From assembly GCA_029204225.1 (NCBI GenBank), contig CM055096.1, positions 60,864,957 through 60,928,956 of the forward strand: DNA of 64,000 nt, given 5' to 3'. This DNA comes from Diphasiastrum complanatum. Taxonomy: Eukaryota; Streptophyta; Lycopodiopsida; Lycopodiales; Lycopodiaceae. This document shows positions 42,490 to 54,135 of the stretch, in pieces (the first letter of the stretch is position 1; each line of letters opens with the position of its first letter). A model generated the notes under the pieces. The model worked only from the letters and a program-made list of their open reading frames with translations, searched no databases and was not told the DNA's origin. Made by a program: the position numbers and the translations under genes.

Positions 42490-43970
42490 AATCATTCTGG
42501 ACTTCATCAGAAGAACCAAAGACCCTAGCTAAAGCAATTAACTCCAGGGATGTTGTGAACTGACAAAAAGCCATGGAAAGCGAGTACAACTCATTTTTAA
42601 TGAACCAGACCTGGACACTGGTCGACTTCTCCGCTCACAAGAGAGTTATTGGCAACAAGTGAATCTTCAAGAAGAAGATCAACTTTGATGGTTTCATTGC
42701 TAAATGGAAAGCACGTTTTGTGGCTAAAGGATTCACTCAAGTCCAAGGAGTGGATTATCAAGTTTCGGTCCTGTCGTCAAGATGCAGTCAATCAGGACTC
42801 TGATTGCATTAGCAGCCGCAAAAGACCTCGAAATGCACCAAATGTATGTCAAGACAACATTTATCAATGGCAACATTGAGGAAGAGCTGTATACCTTCCA
42901 ACCAAAAGGATTCAAAGTCAAAGGCCAAGAGCACAAAGTGTGCAAGCTGCACAAAGAAATCTATGGTCTAAAATGGGTCGCAAGAGCATGGGTCGATATG
43001 ATCAACTCTTATCTCATTCAATTGGGTTTTGCAAACAATTCAGCTGATTGTAATGTTTATTCAAAGCATATAGGCACCAATTCAGTTCACATAGCTCTTT
43101 ACGTAAATGATGTATTTATCTTGTCTAACAACACTTCTCTTCTACACACTATTAAGAGTGATCTATAAGAAATTTGACATGACCGATTTAGGAGGGCATT
43201 CTTTGTTGTGAATTCACATTACTAGAAATAGACCTTAGAAGAAGATCTATCTTAGCCAGCATGCATACCTAAAAGGCATTTTAGAAGAATTTCATATGTC
43301 TGATTGCAAGCCAATTGACACTCCAATGGATTCAAGTATAGTATTGACTAAACCTACTTGTGCTGATTCTGATAGTGAAGTACTCGACACAAAAGCCTTA
43401 AAGAGAGTGATGAGATATATTCAGTAAAGTTTAGATCACATTTTATGTAATGAGGGAAATGCTATCGACCCACTCATCCTGCGAGGCTACTCCGACTCAG
43501 ATTGGGGAGGAATGGTCTCTACCAGAAAATCTGCCTTCGGGTCCTGTTTTCATCTGGTAAGGGGACCGATTTCATGGAACTCAAGGAAGCAGAAAGCAAT
43601 TGCACTTTCTTCGAAAGAGACAGAGTACATCGCAACATGTCAAGCTTCAAAAGAAGCTGTATGGATCAAGTTATTACTTCACAAACTTACATCACACTCA
43701 ATTCAATGCTACCACCATTCTGTGTGACAATTTGAGTTGTATTTCACTGTCATTGAATCCCATATTTCATGGCAAATCCAAACACATAGAAATCCAATGT
43801 CATTTCATTCGGGGGAAAGTTTTCTCAGGGCAAGTGATCCTTCAATACTGCTCCACAACAGAAATTGTCACAAACATCTTCATCAAAGTGCTTTCCAAGA
43901 TCAAGCATCAGAAGTTCTTCGACATGCTGAACCTGATGAAGATACCAAGGCACCAACCGTGACCTTAAGG
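42490..43970 (+). pseudogene. Element F reverse transcriptase and RNase H, catalytic Asp lost
   Basis: The RT start is visible as MESEYNSFLMNQTWTLVDFS and WKARFVAKGFTQVQGVDYQ. The main frame, 42782-43168, has LEMHQMYVKTTFINGNIEEE, YGLKWVARAWVDMINSYL and, at the active site, LYVNDVFILSN. The canonical Y-x-D-D is thus Y-V-N-D, with the first catalytic Asp changed to Asn. RNase H fragments follow: GYSDSDWGG near 43484, SSKETEYIATCQASKEAVW, and ILCDNLSCISLSLNPIFHGK near 43717. The frame ends at a TGA near 43960. Confidence 0.75.
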
Positions 43971-44041
43971 GGGACAGAAATTAAAGTCCACAATTGTCTC
44001 CTTGGTGAATGACTTTCTATTTCAAGATTCATCCTGCATGT

Positions 44042-44565
44042 TTATTGATCGTCATGTCTCTTGATACAGGAACCGACAACAGTTGAAGTGTCACTCAGCC
44101 AAGCTTTCAAATCTTTTTTGTGCAATCGACGATCGTGCAATGCCTTGCGGCGGGCTTTCTCTGTTGTTAAAGCATGAACTGCCATCAATTGGATTTCACA
44201 TAATCTGTGCAACACTTCATGACAGAGTTGTAAAGACATATCATCATTGAATCGTTCGATTGCTGCTATGCGTAAAGATGGGATTAAAAATTTAATTGGA
44301 ATAACAGCATCCTGACCATAAACCAGTTGAAAAGGTGTTTGATTTGTACTATTTTTGTAAGTAGTTCTAAATGCCCATAATGCTGCATACAGTTTATGTT
44401 CCCAATCAGATCGACTCACTTCAACTATCTTTGTCATAATGGTGCAGAGAATCTTATTGGAAGATTCAGCTTGGCCATTCCCTCTGGGATAATAGGGAGT
44501 ACTAAATCTGTGTATAACAAAAAAATTTCCAGTAAACACTTTATGGTTTGATTAACAAAAAGCAA
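44042..44565 (-). pseudogene. Element G integrase, C-terminal half
   Basis: The minus-strand frame reads LFVNQTIKCFTGNFFVIHRF, then STPYYPRGNGQAESSNKIL with the catalytic Glu, then YAALWAFRTTYKNSTNQTPF and QLVYGQDAVIPI. It continues the integrase that stops on the opposite strand at about 48505. Confidence 0.8.
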
Positions 44566-44818
44566 GGATCAGTAGCTCAGAATAAATCAAGTGCACCCTT
44601 GGTGTTGGTCACCAGAGCACAAAAGCAAAGAACCAGTAGTGGATCCAGTACCTGCTGACTCTATACCATTGAACGATACACCAACAACATTGAGAGTCTA
44701 TCCGAATCTTAATGCAGAAAAACAAAGATATCAGGATATGAGACAGTGAATTAAACATCTGCAAGAAGAAGAGGAACTTGAAGCTGCTAAAGTAATAGCT
44801 GAAGTTCAGTCTTCACCA

Positions 44819-46180
44819 TTGCAGCCTCCAAGAAATTTACGTTCGGATATGAATGATCAATTACATCATCACGGAGAACCCTTCAAGATGACTGAACCAG
44901 AAGCACCGCATACAGAATTACTCATGAACATTTGGTCTAGCAAGATCAATATTTCATTGGGAGAGTTCCTAAAGTTGGTGCCAAAAGCAAAAGAAGTCTT
45001 AGCGCAAAAGTTAGCTCAAGAAGAACCAGAAGTCCATCAGGAGCCACTTTTTTGTGCTGGATTTGAAGAATCTAACGATGTACTCCATGTTGGAGCCGCT
45101 TGGGAAAGTGAACAAAAAAATATCACTCTACCGACACAACATAGACAATTTTCTAAAGAAGCAGCCGTGATAGATGGAGGTTCAGGAGTTAACCTGATTT
45201 CTACAAAGCTATGTACAAAATGGGGCCTTACAAAGATTAAGCCTGCTACTTTTGCTATTAAGCTAGCTGATCAAACGACAGTTCATCCACGAGGAATGAT
45301 AGAAGATATACCTGTCAGGATTGCAGGAGTACAATTTGTCATTACTTTCGTCGTGATGGACTTACCAGAAGCACCAAATGTCTATCGAGTTCTCTTAGGA
45401 CGTCCATGGTTGCGAGTTACGCAAATAATTCATAACTGGGGTACCGAAAAAATCACTTTTGAAAATCGTGAACGTGCAGTTAAAGTTGATCCTACGACTT
45501 GGACTATCAAACCAATGGTTCAAAAAGCAGATGACGATTCATCAACAATGGATTACACTTGTGATTGACCAGAGAAAAAATTGAGAGTTCACTACAATTC
45601 TCAAACGGATACTGTCAACTGGAATGAAGCTCTTGCAACAATTGATTGTACAGCAGGATATATGTGTCAACAAGATATTCAATCAGACAGTGAGCAAGAT
45701 TTCTTTATTAGATCAAACATTGGATACGCCTATCACATTTCCACTAAATGTGCTGAATGTAGCCTGGATATCAACGAAACCTATACCAGATCCAATTGAG
45801 GATGATCTCATACCAGTAAGCCATGCCTTAACTTATGATGGCAATGCAGAACTTATGGATAAACAGATTCTACATCATATGGATCCGACCAGATTTGGAG
45901 TGCGTAATGTTCCTGATGAACCAACAATCAAATCGCCCAAAGCAATTATATTGAAGGGATACAGGATCACAGGTTCGATGATGAAGAAACAAGCTAAGCA
46001 ACATTATAATACAATCCTGAAATGGGAAAATCCCCCTCAAAAGATCAATTCAAAGGAAGTGCCACCTCTATTGGATAAAGGCAAAGGAAAAGTCAAGAAT
46101 GATTCTTCAATTCACATTTTCAGCAAGACATCATCGTCTAGGAAGTCTTCACCTGTGAAGAAAGATTTATCATCCTGAAA
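44819..46180 (+). pseudogene. Element G protease region (inverted segment)
   Basis: The frame 44819-45568 contains AAVIDGGSGVNLISTKL at about 45165-45215, where D-G-G-S replaces the classical D-S/T-G, as in many Gypsy Tat/Athila-type proteins. It is followed by YRVLLGRPWLRVTQIIHNWG. After a stop, frames at 45581-46178 read through a charged linker between protease and RT. No other domain was recognised in the linker. Confidence 0.7.
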
Positions 46181-46448
46181 GTCATCACCTCCATGATCAA
46201 TTCCTGCTAAGAAGGCTAAACAAAAATCCAAGACAAGTCCTTTTGAAAAAGAACAAGCAAATGTAGTCCAACATGATATGCCAGAGCATTTTAAACGTTA
46301 TACACTGGATGATGTGGTTATCATGATACCTAAAGCACATCGTGAACCTGAAGAACACATGCCAAAATCTAAAGAGGTTTATGATGGCCCAGCTAGGATG
46401 CAGCCAATGAATCTTGCTGAACCATGAGAACCGGAAAAGATTGTACAA

Positions 46449-48510
46449 GTGGGATCACAACTTACTCCTGAACAGTATCAAGCACTCCGTTTGTTACTTA
46501 TTAAGTATCAAGATTGCTTTGCATGGACTTATCAAGATTTGAAGGGTATTCCCACATCAGTGATTGAACATACCATACATTTAGTACCTAATGCAGTTCC
46601 AAAGGTTACAAAGTTCTATCATTGTAATACTAATGTGGCAGATCTGATAAAGAAAGAACTTCCGAGATTGCTTGACGTCGATTTCATTTATGAGATCAAG
46701 CATACAGAATGGATTTCACTGATTGTCATTGTTCCTAAGAAAAATGAAAAATTGCGAATCTGTGTGAATCTCAAAGCATAGAATAAAGTGACACGGAATG
46801 ATCACTTTCCATTACCTTTTACTGAAAGCATTTTGGATCGCCTTGCTGGAGTGGAAGCTTATAGTCTCATGGATGGATTTAGTGGTTAAGATTGCACCTG
46901 CCGATCGCCACAAAACTGCTTTTTCAACAGAATGGGGCACCTATGCTTACAAAGTAATGTCGTTTGGACTCTGTAATGCACCAAGTTCATTCCAAAGAGT
47001 AATGCAATTTGCCTTTAAAGATTATCTGCAGAAATTCTTTGAAATTTACTTGGACGACTTGGGAGTTCATAGTACAGATACAGACCACTTGGATCGATTG
47101 GAGAAAGTATTTGAAAGATGCCACAAATATCAGATTTCTCTAAATCCAGAAAAATGCCAGATATGGGTTTCGCACGGAGTTGTGCTTGGACATGTGATAT
47201 CAAGACATGGTATTGCCACCGATTATTCTAAGATCAAAGCTATTGTGGAATTGCCACCGCCAGCAACAATTCGAGAAGTTTATGTGTTTATGGGTCATGC
47301 GAACTACTATCGAATTTTTATAATCTTCTTTGCGGATTTAGCACGACCTATATACAAATTAACTATTGTTCCTATTTGGACAGTAGAGGCATTAAAAGCC
47401 TTTGAAAAGTTAAAAAAAGCATTAACTTCAGCACCAATACTGCGTTCTCCAGACTGGACATTAGAGTTTCATGTTCATACGAATGCCTCAAAATATGCCA
47501 TTGGATCAGTTTTGACGCAGCCAGGCGACTATAAGAAGGATTATCCTATACGATATGCAAGCAGACAACTTACAGATCCAGAGATGAATTATTCAACAAC
47601 AGAACGTGAAGCGCTAGCCATGATTTTTTCTGTTCGGAAATTTCGTCACTACCTCATGAAAACGCACTTTGCATTTTATACGGATCATCAACCATTACTT
47701 TACTTGGTAAACAAGACATGTAATACTAGAATTATTGCAAGATGGTTATTATTATTGAATGAATTTGACTTTCAAATTGTGGTTCAAAAGGGAAAGCAAC
47801 ATTATCTAGCCGATCACGTTTCGCGACTTGAATCCGCACCAGTTAATACTGAAGTGGATGATGAATTGCCAGATGTTGCGTTGTTCTATGTTGAAGCAAT
47901 ACCTGAGTGGGCGGCAAATATTGTTGAGTACCTGATGCTAGGACAACCAAATGACTCTTTGACAAAAGTACAGAAAAGACAATTGATCTATAAGGCTCAA
48001 CCTTATCAATTAATTGCAGGACAATTGTATCATCGTGGAGCAGATAATATTTTACAAAGATGTGTTTTACCGCATGAAGTACCAGATTTAATCATGTTTT
48101 CACATGATGGCATGGGTGGAGGACATTTCTCTAAAGATATTATTGTTTGCAAACTTTTGCAATCCAGTTGTTGGTGGCCTACGCTTCATAAGGACACAGA
48201 AAATTTTATTCAGACATGTGATGTCTGCCAGCGAGCACGACAACCTACTCGACAGAATTATGAACCCTTACATCCAGTTTTATCGCAAGCACCATTTGAA
48301 AAATGGGAATTGGATTATGTTGGTCCTATTCATCCTGCTGCGCAAGGATCTCAGGCCCGATACATTATCGTTGCAACTGATTATATGACCAAGTGGGTTG
48401 AAGCCAAAGCTGTCAAAGTGGCTAATGCGAAATCTATGGCCAAGTTTCTATATGAAAATATCATAATCAGATTTGGATGTCCGATCGAAATTGTCAATGA
48501 TCAAATTTAC
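46449..48510 (+). pseudogene. Element G RT, RNase H and integrase N-terminal half (inverted segment)
   Basis: The RT begins with YQDCFAWTYQDLKGIPTSVI and continues past a stop at 46779 into the 575-codon frame from 46798. That frame has MSFGLCNAPSSFQRVMQFAF and the catalytic IYLDDLGVHS at about 47043. RNase H shows FHVHTNASKYAIGSVLTQPG at about 47470, where the first catalytic Asp (HTDAS in element J) is Asn. YSTTEREALAMIFSVRKFRH and TDHQPLLYLVN follow. The integrase zinc-binding region (TCDVCQRARQ) and core start (ELDYVGPIHP, VATDYMTKWVEAKAV) follow. The frame breaks off after FGCPIEIVNDQ at the inversion border. Confidence 0.8.
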
Positions 48511-49865
48511 AGGTGCTGCAGCTGATGGTGGCTTTGGTCTTGCTGGACAGTCTTTATAGCAATGCCCATATCCACAATCATGACAGAATGGCACAATTTT
48601 TTCTTTGGCATTCTGCAACTCTATGATTTTCTCCACATTCAAAGCATTTAAGTGGTGCTCTGGCCCAATTTCTTGAGGCTTGTTGTTGAGCGGCAGCATA
48701 AATGGCATACTGTTCTAAAGATCCACCTTCCTGATCATTACCATAGCTCCATTGCTCAGCACTTCCGTAAGGTTCTGGTTCCATCAAATTGGCAGGAGGA
48801 GCAGAGTGTTTTGGTGGGGCAGACAAAGCTAGACATTCCGGGTATCCAAGAGTAGATTGTTGCAGTCTTGCTGCTGGATTTCCTCCATATTGTGGTTCTC
48901 GATATCCCATCTGGGCATACCGTTGCTGAATTATCTAAGGGTTGAAGTTGCAAAAAGCAGTCTCATGGTCAGGTGAATTACACAGATGGCAAACACTGAT
49001 TTCTATTCGTTTTTTCAATTGAGGACACTTGTTCACTGTGTGATTTCCTGTACAAATAGAACACCAGACATTTTCCCTGGTAGGAAAAGTCTTTGCAAAC
49101 TTCTCAGGTTCCTTATTCGCTTCTCCGTGGAAATTTTCCAATGCTTTGATCTTCTCATCAAATTGCAACTGCAACTTTTCCATCTGTTTCTGCTGGGTAT
49201 TCCCAAGTTTCTCGAACTCATTGAGCATCATTTCTGAAGTAGCATTGGCATTTGTTGATGCAATAGTGGTGGATGTCATAGTAGTCTATCCTGTTGTATA
49301 AGACAACATACTGACATTTGGCTCATCATCTGCATCTTCATCCTCCTCCCAAATTGCATCATCCATAGCATTTTGCAAAACTGCATACTCATTATGGTGT
49401 TTCAGCTCACGTCTGATCCGTTTAGGTAGACCTGACAAAAACCACATAATCATGGCATTTTCATTAATCAGCTCAGGTTCACATTCAGATCTAAGATGTT
49501 TCACCCTTTTGATGTAATCTCGAACCATTTCCCGCTTTCCCATTTTAATTTTACTTAGAAGTAGGAAAGGGTCTTCCATAAACTTCTGCAGTTTGAACCG
49601 TGTGATAAGGGCTCATTTAACGACCTCCCAATCTGTACGCTCAGTTTCATCTTGGTTATAATACCAATCTTGTGCTACGCCTATTAAGGTCATAGGAAAC
49701 AACTTAAGTTTATCTTGAGGATAAATCTCACCATAGACATGAAGAAATCTAACTGGATCAGTTAATCCATTATATTTGGGTAGATTCAATCGGGGTGCTC
49801 TTCTAACAATAATTGGATTGACCTCCTATGGAGCACCTCCAAGAGCAGCTCCAGGGGCATCCATC
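48510..49865 (-). pseudogene. Element G gag with four zinc knuckles
   Basis: Minus-strand gag from about 49865. PRLNLPKYNGLTDPVRFLHV and KLKLFPMTLIGVAQDWYYNQ are the capsid landmarks, followed by KRVKHLRSECEPELI and LPKRIRRELKHHNEYAVLQN. Four CCHC-type knuckles follow: CSICTGNHTVNKC (about 49075-49035), CHLCNSPDHETAFC (about 48993-48955), CFECGENHRVAEC (about 48655) and CHDCGYGHCYKDC (about 48585). Three have CX2CX3HX4C spacing and one CX2CX4HX4C. Stops near 49620, 49288 and 48937 and a frameshift between the last two knuckles break it. Confidence 0.75.
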
Positions 49866-51080
49866 TTTACAGATTTAGATCAAATTGATAATGATATTGG
49901 ATATAGATTTTTTCAAAAAATTATCTCAGATTAGATCTGCTAGCTCTATTCCACTTTTCAAGAATCTGATTCCATATGATGAAAAACTTTCCGAAATTCG
50001 ATCAATCGATACTTCTCAAAAATGATAAATCTCTCAAAATCCAATTCTAAATATATCAGATTTGATCCAAATTTTGACAGAGACTTGATCTGGAAAATCA
50101 AAAACTAAAAATAGGACTGGCGAAGGTTCTCTAGGCGAAGGTTGGCTCGGTGAAGGTTCAACAGTGCTATTTTGAGAAAAAAAAAAAAAAAAAAAAAACT
50201 CTCTAAACACTTTTCAGGCAATTTCTTGGGAAATAACCTTTGCCGACTTCTCAGATGGAAGATCTGACACAGATAAAACTATGAAAAACCAGATGAAGAT
50301 TTATGACACAAGAAAATACAGTTTCTATAATCTGGCGAGGGTAAAAATCAAGATTTTTTGTGATCTGATCAAGAAGAATCTTCGCTGAACTCAAAAATGA
50401 TATTTTTTTATAAATAGAATGTTTTGGAAACTCAGCAAAGGTTCTAGCAAAGGATCAAGAGTAATACTGGTAATTTTGCAAAAAAATAACTTTTTTGACA
50501 AAAATATGACAATATGACAATTGATCCTCTGAAACCCTTTCTATTTTTGGTATTATTCTTTGCCGACCTGGCAGTAGATAGATCTAAATCACATCTAAGC
50601 ACAGTGAATCGGGCGAAGGTTCTTTTTCTATATTTTTTAGGGTTTTGATAATTTTTGGTGTTTTTTGGTGGTTTTTCTGATGTTTCTGGAAATCTGCTGG
50701 GAATTAATCTTCGCCCTTCAAACTGAAGGTTTTGTAAACAAAACCAAAGGTTTCTGCAACTCGGCGAAGGTTTTTTGGAAGAGGGTAAAAAGTTCTGAGC
50801 TCTGATGATGCTTTTTGTCTCTTTTTGACCAGGTTTGGCAAATTTGACCGATTTTTGTTATTTTCTCTGATATCTCAGATCCAAATGGATCTTAAGCTTG
50901 GTGATCTAAATAGCTTTTCCTATTTAATAATCAGATTAGATTTCAAACAAGCAAATCCACTCAAATCAGGCAAAATCAATCCCAAACTAACCCTAAAATG
51001 CAAATTTAACACTATTCCTGCCACGACAAGATGCCTAATGCAAGCTAACCATCAACCAAACATGCTACAAACTGAAAAAT
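49866..51080 (-). other. Element G leader with repeated GGCGAAGGTT motif
   Basis: Noncoding leader between primer site and gag. It holds a 22-base A run at 50177-50198 and repeated copies of GGCGAAGGTT or close variants near 50119, 50134, 50149, 50436, 50610 and 50762. No gene is seen; the open frame at 50825-51088 has no signature. Confidence 0.6.
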
Positions 51081-51084
51081 TGGC

Positions 51085-51111
51085 GTAGCTCCCCGGCAAC
51101 GGCACCAAAAT
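51085..51111 (-). other. Element G primer-binding region
   Basis: The complement reads TTTTGGTGCCGTTGCCGGGG, directly inside the LTR. This resembles the TGGCGCCGTTGCCGGGGA sequence typical of plant Athila/Tat-type Gypsy elements. Confidence 0.75.
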
Positions 51112-51870
51112 TGTAGTGGGTTTCTTTCCTTGCCTAACTTGAATCCAAGATCTAGTCAATCTAGCATCAAAGAGACGGAGTTAGTTGTCACGCGTAGGTT
51201 TGTTCCCATGAGAGCGATAGTATAGTTCAGATTTCAACATGAATGGAGGATCTAACACTAACATCCATTAACACTAAGCATTAACACTATATCCATTAAC
51301 CCTACTTCCATTAACCCTAGATCCACAACAATGATAGAAACTTACTCTTCTCTCTCTCCCTTTCTCTCTCACAAAAAGCATAAGAAATAGCAATCCCAAT
51401 AATGCTTAGATCCAACAATTAGCAAAATCCAAAGAAAGCACGAGAAATGGAGGAAAAGAAAGGAAGAGCAAGGACATTCATCAATCCATTTCTAAAGAGA
51501 ACTAATCTGCTTTATTGAGATGAGGAAATGAACATCATGAACAACTCGAGTTGGTCCCTTTTTATAGTAGAGAAGAGGGCCCTGGCCTTTGAATCCTATT
51601 GGTCCAGTCTTGCCTCTCTTTTTATTCAAATTTAAAAAAGTGTGGGAACCATCAAAATTGGAGGGGAACCCAACTTTATTCACTAACTTGACATTTAGGC
51701 CCTGCGACATTAAAAGTTCGCAAAAAGGCCTAAAGTCCTTTAATAACTTTAAACTAATCAATCAAATAACTATGTGGTCATTGGGTTGGACTTACACACG
51801 TAGGATGCCAAATCTCTCTCACTTATTAACTAGGGTTAGGGTTGCCTTGGGATCCACAAACCCTCCAACA
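51112..51870 (-). repeat. Element G 5' LTR
   Basis: Runs TGTAGTGGG to CCTCCAACA on the plus strand, so on its own strand it starts TGTTGGAGG and ends CACTACA; about 759 bp. A TATAAAAA lies on the minus strand at 51567-51560. Its right border interrupts Copia H. Confidence 0.75.
51560..51567 (-). promoter_or_regulatory. Putative TATA box in element G LTR
   Basis: TATAAAAAGGG on the minus strand, about 300 bp from the LTR start; a good plant TATA consensus. Confidence 0.5.
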
Positions 51871-52870
51871 ATAATATTTCGAGCCTCCTATTGAGATCAC
51901 ATTGAAAGGTCCACAAATGTCTGAATTTACTAGCTTCAGAATCTTTGTAGTTCTGTAGGAACTCTTGACAAAAGGAATACGTGACATTTTATCCTTTATA
52001 CATGCATCACGAGTCATCAAACTGGTTGCATTCGAGATGCTCACCCCTGTGATTGCCCCATGATGACTTGTTTGATATAGTGCCATTAAATTCATATGGC
52101 ATAGTTTCCTGTGCCATAGAATATCTAACAAATCATCATGGGTTTGATGCACTTGATCTGCAGGGAGGCGTACCTTCAAGTAATATAGGTTGTCTTTTCT
52201 TCTACCTTGAGTGATCAGTGTATTGGTGCCTACATCAACAACATTGCATGCTTCGTCTGAGAATGTTACATGCATCCCTGCATCAACTATTCTTCCCACT
52301 GATAGCAAGTCCTGCTACAGTGTAGGCACAAATAGAACGCCTTCGAGTCGTATGTCTCTGTCATTTGTGTTGAGCCATAGTGAACCAATACCATTCACTT
52401 GATGCTTTGATCCATCTCCAAGAATGATAAATCTTGATGGATCTGCACTTCGAAAATCAGACATGATCCATCTTGATGTAACGAACTGCGAGATAGCTCC
52501 TGAATCAAGGATTACCTTTTGTGTGTCAGGTGTTATACTACACACATCTGCACAAATGGAGGCGGTCGAATTTTCGTGATTCGATCTTTCTTTGCCCATC
52601 TTTGAAGTAGCATGATCTGACTGTGCGATTTCGTCTGAAATCTTGTGAGTAAAGTATCCCACATCTCTTTTGTTTTAGAGAGTGTAGCCAAATCAAGAGT
52701 CAGGCTATCCTTGATGGATGATGACAACACGGCTACTGCCTTGTCATTTTTCTCTCTCCATTCACGTAGCTCCTTGTCTGTACTTGTAGGCATCTCCTCG
52801 GTGCCATCCACCCAATGTGTGAAATTGATAAAACAAATAAATGAGAGACACAAACAATAGCACAAAATAG
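51871..52870 (-). pseudogene. Copia fragment H: gag end, protease, pre-integrase
   Basis: Minus-strand frames give a gag piece (WREKNDKAVAVLSSSIKDSL, KTKEMWDTLLTRFQ). The protease follows with an intact active site, VILDSGAISQFVTSRWIMSD, at about 52510-52460, then FIILGDGSKHQVNGIGSLWL. After a stop come LLSVGRIVDAGMHVTFSDEA, pre-integrase LWHRKLCHMNLMALYQ and SDICGPFNVISIGGSKYY. The last stretch is cut at 51871 by the element G LTR. The zinc knuckle is missing, and so is everything beyond the integrase start; no matching minus-strand remainder was seen left of element G. Confidence 0.75.
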
Positions 52871-52884
52871 TTCATTCGAGATCA

Positions 52885-53825
52885 GACAATCGATATCCCA
52901 TCTGGACATATTGTTGCTGAATTATCCAAGGATTGAAGTTGCAAAAGGCAGTCTCATGACTAGGCAAATTACACAAATGGCATGTATTGATTTCCATTCA
53001 TTTTTTCAATTGAGGACACTCATTCACTGTGTGATTTCCCATACAAATAGAACACCAGACATTTTCGTTGGTAGGAAAAGTCTTAGCAAACTTCCCAGGT
53101 TCCTTGTTCCCTTGTCCATGGAAATCTTCCAATGCTTTAATCTTCTCATCAAATTGCGACTACAACTTTTCCATCTATTTCTACTGGTTTTTTCCAAGTT
53201 TCTTGAATTCATTGAGCATCATCTTTGTAGTAGCATTGACATTCGTTGATGCAATAGTGGTGGATGTCATAGTGGTCTGCCCTGCTGTATAAGACAAGAT
53301 ACTGATATTCGGCTCATCATCTGAATCTTCATCCTCCTCCCAAATTGCATCGTCCATAGCATTTTGTAAAATTGCGTACTCATTGTGGTGTTTCAACTCA
53401 CGTCTGATCCTTTTAGATAGAAAAAAACCACATGTGGCATTTTTATTAATCAACTCAGGTTCGCACTCAGATCTGAGGCGTTTTACCCGTTCAATGTCAT
53501 CTTGAACCATTTCCCACTTTTTCATTTTAATTTAACCTAAAAGTAGGAAAGGGTCTTCCATAAACTTCTGAGGTTTGAAATGTGTGATAAGGGCACGTTT
53601 GACAGTCTCCCAATCTAAACGCACGCTCAGTTTCATCTTGATTATAATACCAATCTTGTGCTGCGCCTGTCAAGGCCATTGAAAAAAGCTTAAGCTTATC
53701 TTGGGGGAAAACTTCGCCATTAACTTCACAAGATTCAGAATAGATCTGAAAAAATATAACTGGATTTGTTAATTCATTGCATTTGGGTAGATCCAAATGG
53801 GGTGCTCTCCTAACAATAATTTGTC
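52885..53825 (-). pseudogene. Second partial gag copy related to element G
   Basis: Closely parallels 48898-49840 in sequence and strand: DLPKCNELTNPVIFFQIYSE, KLKLFSMALTGAAQDWYYNQ, RLRSECEPELINKNATC and LKHHNEYAILQNAMDDAIWE. A codon-disrupting deletion near 53430 and several stops are present. The nucleocapsid end is cut off at about 52885, where Copia H begins. Confidence 0.7.
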
Positions 53826-54135
53826 AAAAATGGTGAACTCCTGCAACTTTGCCGCAACACGAACACGAAGCGAAGGTCGAACGAGAACAATTCGCGACAG
53901 TCAACATGTCTTGACTCAAAGCATGAATGATTTGTGAATAATTCATGAATCGCAAACATACCTCCAGGACCGCAAACCGCAAAGGGACGCAAAATGAACG
54001 ATTACAAAAAGAAACGAAAAGAGCGAAAGCAAACGAAGGAAATGAAACAAATGAAGGGGAATCTTTCACGCTGCCAACTGGTAGCTCAATGGGCTTGGAG
54101 TCGTAGACTTCATGCCCAGGTGAAACGAGTGGCAA

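Larger units (their letters stand above)
41100..43990 (+). mobile_element. Decayed Copia fragment F
   Basis: Copia pol pieces run from the end of protease (LSIYVTNVLHVPQLSNNMLA at about 41175-41230) through integrase, RT and RNase H. Gag, the protease active site and both LTRs are missing. A purine stretch AAGGGGGACAGAAATTAAAG near 43966-43985 may be its polypurine tract. Frames change at least six times. Confidence 0.75.
44042..51870 (-). mobile_element. Gypsy element G, minus strand, with inverted pol segment
   Basis: Read from right to left, G has a 5' LTR (51870-51112), a primer site, a long leader, gag (to 48510) and the C-terminal half of integrase (about 44565-44042), all on the minus strand. 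The segment between, about 44570-48510, carries protease, RT, RNase H and the first half of integrase on the plus strand. Integrase is split exactly between these two parts, which implies an inversion inside one element. The 3' LTR is missing; the left end abuts Copia F. The primer region and the gag/pol style suggest the Tat/Athila side of Gypsy. Confidence 0.75.

Noticed and set aside
44042-48510. Element G read as two separate Gypsy elements in opposite directions
   Set aside because: Integrase is split at one point between the strands and neither part has its own LTR; an internal inversion explains this more simply.
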